Assembly (NCBI GenBank): GCA_902773835.1
Contig: CACYFZ010000029.1
Span: forward strand, 1 to 35,606
Direction: 5' to 3'
DNA length: 35,606 nt
Source: an uncultured Eubacteriales bacterium
GTDB taxonomy: Bacteria > Bacillota > Clostridia > Peptostreptococcales > Anaerovoracaceae
Part shown: in pieces, positions 30,747-35,606 of the stretch
How positions within the stretch are numbered: the first letter of the stretch is position 1
How the letters are laid out: each line of letters opens with the position of its first letter
The notes under the pieces: model-generated
What the model saw: the letters and a program-made list of their open reading frames with translations, nothing else
Databases searched by the model: none
What the model was told of the DNA's origin: nothing
Translations under genes and position numbers: made by a program

Positions 30747-32657
30747 ATGGCAGAAGATATTAAGAAACAAAAAGAGAATATCGGAGCCGAAGCGAAGGAA
30801 GAATTGCAGGAATCCGAGAGCGGAAGAAGGAGGCCGAAAGACCACGTCGGAGGCGGACCTTCCGGTGCACTTGCTCCCGGAGAAAAACCTAAGAACTTCC
30901 GAAAGGCAGTAAAGGATACGCTTAAGTACATGGGGGCGTACAGATTTGCCGTGCTTTTGGTTGTAATAATCGCTGCGCTTGCCACCATCTTTGAGACACT
31001 CGGACCTAAGGTAATGGGGCGTGCCACCACACTTCTCGCAGAAGGCGTGATGAATAAGATTCACGGCACGGGCGGCATAGACTTTGCGGCAGTCGGGCGC
31101 GTGCTTATGATGACGGCTTTCCTTTATATAATCGGAGCCTTCGCCCAGTACGTACAGGCGCTCATCATGACCAATATAACTCAGAAGACGGTCTATAATA
31201 TGAGGCGTGACATTTCCGAGAAGATAGACCGCATGCCTATCGGATATTTCGAAAAAGTTCCGACCGGAGAGATTCTCTCCAGGATTACCAATGACGTTGA
31301 TACTCTCGGGCAGGCCCTGTCACAGAGCATATCCAATTTCATATGGGCGATTATAAGCATTGTGGGCATCATAGCAGTTATGCTTACCATCAATGTAACC
31401 ATGACTTTAGTGGCTCTTCTGGTAGTTCCGCTTTCGGCCATAGTTATGGGAGTCCTGATCAAAATATCCCAAAAGCATTTTGCCAATCAGCAGAAATACC
31501 TCGGCATAATAGACGGGCAGATAGAGGAGGATTTCTCGGGCCATCTCGTAATCAAGGCATTTAACAGAGAGAACAAGGTAACGGATGAATTCAACTCCGC
31601 GAATGAAAAGCTCTATGAGTCCGCTTGGAAGTCTCAGTTCCTCTCGGGACTTATGAGACCGCTTATGAGGATAGTCAGCAACCTGGGATATGCAGCTGTA
31701 GTAGTTGTAGGAGGCACGCTTTGCGTTAAGGGCGCAATCGGGGTCGGAGACATTCAGGCCTTTGTTCAGTATGTTAAGAATATAGGACATCCTATACAGG
31801 AGATTGCCACGGTCATGAATCAGGTACAGTCCATGGCGGCGGCTGCAGAGAGAGTCTTCGAATTCCTCGATGAGGATGAAGAAATCGACACCTCAAACAT
31901 TGAGTATGAAACAGGTGATGATGAAGTCGAGGTTGAATTTGATCACGTAAGCTTCGGCTACGATAAAGAGCACCCGATTATAAAAGACTTCAGTGCCAAG
32001 GTATGGCCGGGCCAGAAGATAGCCATAGTAGGACCGACGGGAGCCGGGAAAACTACGATGGTCAAACTCCTGATGCGTTTTTATGATGTGGACGGCGGAG
32101 CGATACGAGTCGATGGACACGATATCAGAGAAAAGACCAGACAGGAACACAGAGATGATTTTGCCATGGTTTTACAAGATACATGGTTGTTTAGCGGGAC
32201 GATTCGGGATAACATAAGATACGGAAGAGAAGATGCAACGGATGATGAAGTGATTGAAGCTGCAAAAGCGGCAAAGGCTCATCATTTCATCACAACTCTG
32301 CCGGGCGGATATGATATGGTACTCAGCGAAGATGCTACGAATATATCCGAGGGTCAGAGACAGCTTCTGACTATAGCAAGGGCAGTACTTGCGGATAAGA
32401 AACTCCTCATACTCGATGAGGCCACTTCTTCGGTCGACACGAGGACTGAGGAAGAAATCCAAAAGGCCATGGATGCCCTGACGGAAAACAGAACGAGCTT
32501 TATTATCGCGCACAGGCTTTCGACTATACGAAATGCCAACTACATACTCGTTATGCAGGACGGAGACATAGTCGAGCAAGGCAACCATGATGAACTCATG
32601 GCCAAAGGCGGTGCGTATGCAGAGCTTTACAATTCGCAGTTTGAACAAGTTAGTTAA
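30747..32657 (+). CDS. ABC exporter half-transporter B, catalytic subunit
   Basis: A 636-residue partner of the preceding protein. A charged, Gly/Pro-containing N-terminal tail (about 1-55, with GRRRPKDHVGGGPSG) precedes six membrane helices and the ATPase. Walker A is 429-GPTGAGKTT-437, Walker B ends Asp557-Glu558 with the catalytic Glu present, and the switch His589 (AHRLST) is intact. The signature is altered to 534-SEGQ-537. Paired with subunit A, its Walker motifs meet A's normal VSGGQ to make one active site, while its SEGQ meets A's impaired site. This is the arrangement known from TM287/288- and BmrCD-type exporters. It is followed 21 bases later by the phosphoglucomutase gene. Confidence 0.93.
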   Translation: MAEDIKKQKENIGAEAKEELQESESGRRRPKDHVGGGPSGALAPGEKPKNFRKAVKDTLKYMGAYRFAVLLVVIIAALATIFETLGPKVMGRATTLLAEGVMNKIHGTGGIDFAAVGRVLMMTAFLYIIGAFAQYVQALIMTNITQKTVYNMRRDISEKIDRMPIGYFEKVPTGEILSRITNDVDTLGQALSQSISNFIWAIISIVGIIAVMLTINVTMTLVALLVVPLSAIVMGVLIKISQKHFANQQKYLGIIDGQIEEDFSGHLVIKAFNRENKVTDEFNSANEKLYESAWKSQFLSGLMRPLMRIVSNLGYAAVVVVGGTLCVKGAIGVGDIQAFVQYVKNIGHPIQEIATVMNQVQSMAAAAERVFEFLDEDEEIDTSNIEYETGDDEVEVEFDHVSFGYDKEHPIIKDFSAKVWPGQKIAIVGPTGAGKTTMVKLLMRFYDVDGGAIRVDGHDIREKTRQEHRDDFAMVLQDTWLFSGTIRDNIRYGREDATDDEVIEAAKAAKAHHFITTLPGGYDMVLSEDATNISEGQRQLLTIARAVLADKKLLILDEATSSVDTRTEEEIQKAMDALTENRTSFIIAHRLSTIRNANYILVMQDGDIVEQGNHDELMAKGGAYAELYNSQFEQVS

Positions 32658-32678
32658 ATAATTGAAAGGAATATGATT

Positions 32679-34388
32679 ATGCGTAATTACATGGAAGAGT
32701 ATAAGTATTGGCTGGAGTCCGATGTAGTGGACGAAGAAACCAAAGAAGAGCTTCGTGCGTTGGAAGGAAACGAAGCTGAGATAGAAGGCAGGTTTAAAGC
32801 CATGCTGACTTTCGGTACCGGTGGACTGAGAGGAATCATGGGACCGGGAATTGCGCTTATGAACATTTATACAGTCAGATATGCGACCCAGGGTCTTGCA
32901 AATCTTATTATTAAAGAAGGCGGACAGATCGGCGGAGACTCAAAAGAAGGTCACGGTGTTGCGATTGCACACGACTGCAGAAACAACTCCAGACTGTTTG
33001 CCGAAGAAGCAGCTTCCGTCCTGGCTGCAAACGGTATAAAAGTATACCTCTTTGACTCACTACGACCTACACCTGAGCTTTCTTTCGCCGTAAGAGAATG
33101 CGGTGCTATTGCAGGTATCAATATAACTGCCAGCCATAATCCGAAAGAATACAACGGATATAAGGCATACTGGGCTGACGGCGCTCAGCTCGGACCTGAG
33201 CATGCCGATGTTGTGTCCGCTGAGATAGACAAGGTGGACATTTTCAAGGACGTTAAAACCATGGACTTTGACAAAGCTTTGGCCGAGGGACTTATTGAGA
33301 TCATCGGAGCCGAAACGGACGAGGTTTATCTTAAGAATGTAATGAAGCAGTCGATTACAGACAAATACATCAAAGAGGTGGGCAAAGATCTTAAGATAGT
33401 CTATACGCCTTTCCACGGAGCCGGATACAAACTCGTTCCCGAAATTCTGAAGAGGCAGGGATACGGGGCCATCATCACGGTTGACGAACAGATGGTAGTA
33501 GACGGTAATTTCCCGACGCTTAAGTCACCGAATCCGGAGAACACGGAGGGCTTCGAACTTGCCATTGAGTACGCGAAGAAGAACGACGCAGATCTGATTA
33601 TAGGAACAGACCCGGACAGTGACAGATGCGGTGCGGTGGTACTTACTGCAGAGGGTTACAAGGTTCTCTCGGGCAATCAGATTGCTTGCCTGCTGCTCGA
33701 CTATATCATCAAGATGAGAAAAGAAACCGGCACTATGCCGACAAAGCCGTTTGCGTGCAAGTCCATTGTATCCACCGTAATGGCAAATAAGATATGTGAA
33801 GCCAACGATATAGAAATGGTAGAAGTTCTGACCGGCTTTAAGTTCATCGGTGAGAAGATAAAGGAGCTCGATGAGGGCGGCGATATGCACTTCATTTTCG
33901 GCTTTGAAGAGAGTATAGGTTTCCTGGCAGGAACGTATGCCAGAGACAAGGATGCGGTATTCGCAGCTATGCTGCTCGCTGAGGTAGCTTGCTATTACAA
34001 GTCTAAAGGCATGAGCATGTACGATGCTCTTATAAATCTGTATGAGACTTACGGATACTTTATCGAAAATACGGAGTCAGCTGTATTTGAGGGCTTTGAC
34101 TCAGCAGAGAGAAGAGAAGCCGTAATGAGCTCCATCAGAAGCAATCCGCCTAAAGAACTCGGCCTTGAAGTCGAAAGCATTAAAGACTACTTGGCAGGTG
34201 TTCCCGGATTTACCAAGAGCAACGTGCTTTTTTACAATCTGTCGGATGGCTGCGCCGTAGCTATAAGGCCGTCGGGAACAGAACCGAAGGTTAAGAGCTA
34301 TGTCATGGCACAGGGCTCAACCAGAACAGAAGCTGAGGCTAACAAAGCAGCGATTCGATCTGCTGTCGATAAAATTCTGAAAGCATAA
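32679..34388 (+). CDS. pgcA: Phosphoglucomutase/phosphomannomutase
   Basis: A 569-residue cytoplasmic alpha-D-phosphohexomutase that interconverts hexose 1- and 6-phosphates. ATG 32679 was chosen because AAAGGA (32665-32670) is eight bases away; the ATG at 32673 is too close. The phosphoserine is Ser152 (ITASHNPKEYNGYK), the metal-binding loop is GTDPDSDR (309-316), the sugar-binding loop is GFEESIGF, and the phosphate-binding loop is RPSGTEPKVKSY. The length and N-terminal TFGTGGLRGIMGPG match the PgcA/YhxB group. Its products feed UDP-glucose and polysaccharide synthesis. It is transcribed with the ABC genes upstream. Confidence 0.95.
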   Translation: MRNYMEEYKYWLESDVVDEETKEELRALEGNEAEIEGRFKAMLTFGTGGLRGIMGPGIALMNIYTVRYATQGLANLIIKEGGQIGGDSKEGHGVAIAHDCRNNSRLFAEEAASVLAANGIKVYLFDSLRPTPELSFAVRECGAIAGINITASHNPKEYNGYKAYWADGAQLGPEHADVVSAEIDKVDIFKDVKTMDFDKALAEGLIEIIGAETDEVYLKNVMKQSITDKYIKEVGKDLKIVYTPFHGAGYKLVPEILKRQGYGAIITVDEQMVVDGNFPTLKSPNPENTEGFELAIEYAKKNDADLIIGTDPDSDRCGAVVLTAEGYKVLSGNQIACLLLDYIIKMRKETGTMPTKPFACKSIVSTVMANKICEANDIEMVEVLTGFKFIGEKIKELDEGGDMHFIFGFEESIGFLAGTYARDKDAVFAAMLLAEVACYYKSKGMSMYDALINLYETYGYFIENTESAVFEGFDSAERREAVMSSIRSNPPKELGLEVESIKDYLAGVPGFTKSNVLFYNLSDGCAVAIRPSGTEPKVKSYVMAQGSTRTEAEANKAAIRSAVDKILKA

Positions 34389-34401
34389 GATTATATAGTT
34401 C

Positions 34402-35484
34402 ATGAAAGCAGACAGACTTACAACATTACTTGGTATATTGGCAGCCCTTACCGGGCTGCTCGCCATGTCTACGGGCAAATGGATAATCGGAGCGATTATC
34501 CTTCTGCTTTCTTTCGGTATTTTTTGGAACAGGGGCGGCGGAAGCATAAATGAGCGCAGCATTTATGAAAACGAGCTAAAGTCTGAACTTGAGACAGAAG
34601 ACTTATTCGAGCGTCTGAAAGATACGGATACTCCGCTCGGAAAAGCATGGCTTGCAGAACATAAGGGTTTCCCCGGAAAGAGCATAGTCTTCGGGCCGAG
34701 TCGCTTTAAAGACTGCGTAGTAATTTCGAAGAAATCCGGAAAGATTAACATAAAGCACATCACGCTTTTGGACAATATCATAAGGGATGCTGATGATGAG
34801 AAAAGATTCGAGGATTTGATCGATACATCGGAAGCGGCGGTCACCCCGAAGAATTATTCGATATTCGCCGAGTTCAAACTGGTATCGGTGATGATGGTCA
34901 GACACCTCAGGGAATTCGTAGAGAATATGACAGCCGACGAAAGCGTCAAGGCTCCCAAGGGCATGGATCTTTTTAATTTCTATTATCACAATTCTTCGGA
35001 GGGATGGTTCAGAAATGCCGAAGAAGAAGAGGTGCTCAGAGTCGAAAGCGAATACAATCCTTTCACGGCCAAGCTCTTCAATGAAGAAGGGGAAGAGATG
35101 GTGTCGGTCAAGGCCAGGAAGTTTGATGCCAAAGGAAGAGTTCTTAACAAGGCAGGCTTCGACATCTATGCTAACGGAGATCATTACGGAGAAATCTATC
35201 CTTTCAAGGAAGGGAGAAAGCAGGGATATAAAGCAACGACTGAGGAGGGAGAGTTTACGCTCAATCTCTTCCCGGCTTGCAGAAGAGCGAATATTGCGTG
35301 CAATTACACGGTAGAGCGCAACGGTGACCTGAAGGCCGTGATAGGGGGGTCTCCGTATCTGATATTCGAGGAAGGCGACAGATGCCAAAACGATTTGGTG
35401 CTTTCGTATGATGATGATTATCTGGTTCTTTACTGCATACTGGAGATTTTCGCAATGACTTTTAACAGCGAATTTCTGAGATAA
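34402..35484 (+). CDS. Membrane-anchored protein of unknown function
   Basis: A 360-residue protein that I do not recognise. Two hydrophobic helices at the N terminus (about 6-24 and 26-44, with a WIIGAIILLLSFGIFW segment) anchor it. Residues about 50-210 are charged and mostly helical. From about 215 to the end, short predicted strands alternate (NPFTAKLFNEEGEEM, GFDIYANGDHYGEIYPF, FTLNLFP, LKAVIGGSPYLIFEE), followed by a hydrophobic stretch (DDYLVLYCILEIFAM). That strand pattern closed by a C-terminal helix recalls the LURP-one/tubby-like fold, but this is a visual impression only. It follows the mutase by 13 bases with no clear ribosome binding site. The end of its transcript is not visible. 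Confidence 0.7.
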   Translation: MKADRLTTLLGILAALTGLLAMSTGKWIIGAIILLLSFGIFWNRGGGSINERSIYENELKSELETEDLFERLKDTDTPLGKAWLAEHKGFPGKSIVFGPSRFKDCVVISKKSGKINIKHITLLDNIIRDADDEKRFEDLIDTSEAAVTPKNYSIFAEFKLVSVMMVRHLREFVENMTADESVKAPKGMDLFNFYYHNSSEGWFRNAEEEEVLRVESEYNPFTAKLFNEEGEEMVSVKARKFDAKGRVLNKAGFDIYANGDHYGEIYPFKEGRKQGYKATTEEGEFTLNLFPACRRANIACNYTVERNGDLKAVIGGSPYLIFEEGDRCQNDLVLSYDDDYLVLYCILEIFAMTFNSEFLR

Positions 35485-35560
35485 GAGCGACAAAAGATAT
35501 ATAAGTCATGTACGTTAGTCAATGATGTGAGACCAAATTCGTAAAAAAGAAAAAGGTCAT

Positions 35561-35606
35561 ATGATAACATCAGAATGGTTTATACAAGGCTGGCGATTTT
35601 CGCAGC
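35561..35606 (+). CDS. Possible start of a further gene (truncated by the window edge)
   Basis: ATG 35561, four bases after AAAAAGG, opens a frame reading MITSEWFIQGWRFSQ up to the window edge. Fifteen codons are too few to identify anything, and the ribosome binding site is close to the ATG, so this is only a candidate. Confidence 0.3.
   Translation, partial: MITSEWFIQGWRFSQ

Noticed and set aside
30224..31030. Minus-strand ORF of 268 codons
   Set aside because: It is antisense to the two ABC exporter genes, whose motifs are complete, and has no start signal or recognisable product.

Overview
The window reads as chromosomal DNA of a strictly fermentative, Gram-positive anaerobe of the Bacillota, most likely class Clostridia. 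Supporting signs are the AGGAGG-type ribosome binding sites, sigma-A-like TTGACA/TATAAT promoters, an A-type flavoprotein, a diaminopimelate dehydrogenase lysine pathway under a lysine riboswitch, a YerB/DUF3048 lipoprotein and PTS sugar uptake. Genus cannot be fixed by reading alone. I see no rRNA, tRNA, prophage, transposase gene or CRISPR array.

Layout. (1) 1-95 is the tail of a probable YoaP-like acetyltransferase, followed by a 500-bp non-coding stretch rich in hairpins and palindromes. (2) 597-4683 is a sugar-alcohol operon: a SorE-like zinc dehydrogenase, a DeoR regulator and a full-length mannitol-type PTS IICBA. (3) 4840-7220 holds glmS and a YfcE-like phosphoesterase. (4) 7430-9758 holds a 24-codon ORF with a strong ribosome binding site, an HD-domain protein and a cardiolipin synthase that overlap. 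(5) 9985-11289 (minus) is a DUF3048 lipoprotein, divergent from a pyridoxal/pyridoxamine kinase and an M24 aminopeptidase P (11423-14095). (6) 14188-18435 holds a cytoplasmic-looking peptidoglycan-binding-repeat protein, an AI-2E family membrane protein, a ROK glucokinase, and two hotdog thioesterases. (7) 18691-21022 holds a GNAT acetyltransferase (minus), an FprA flavodiiron protein and a small HEXXH protein. (8) 21065-26786 is the lysine/DAP locus: aspartate kinase on the minus strand, divergent from a promoter, lysine riboswitch, terminator and dapA-dapB-ddh-lysA. (9) 26930-35484 is a long tightly spaced unit: glutaminase, LOG protein, a heterodimeric ABC exporter, a phosphoglucomutase and an unidentified membrane-anchored protein.

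Themes. The dehydrogenase, PTS, ROK kinase, GlmS and phosphoglucomutase connect sugar uptake to fructose-6-P, glucose-6-P and amino-sugar supply. The dap locus makes meso-DAP and lysine for cell wall and protein through the one-step dehydrogenase branch.

The most unusual feature is a structured, GC-rich, same-orientation repeat present three times (9754-9905, 14783-14963, 17147-17263). The copies share both ends but differ inside as if built from hairpin modules. In two of the three the first bases of the repeat supply the stop codon of the upstream gene. Other points of interest are a SorE-type enzyme where MtlD would be expected beside a mannitol PTS, an acyl-ACP thioesterase lacking a usual active-site Asn, a small HEXXH protein directly behind a terminator, the 24-codon ORF, and a region with mutually exclusive hairpins after the thioesterase operon.
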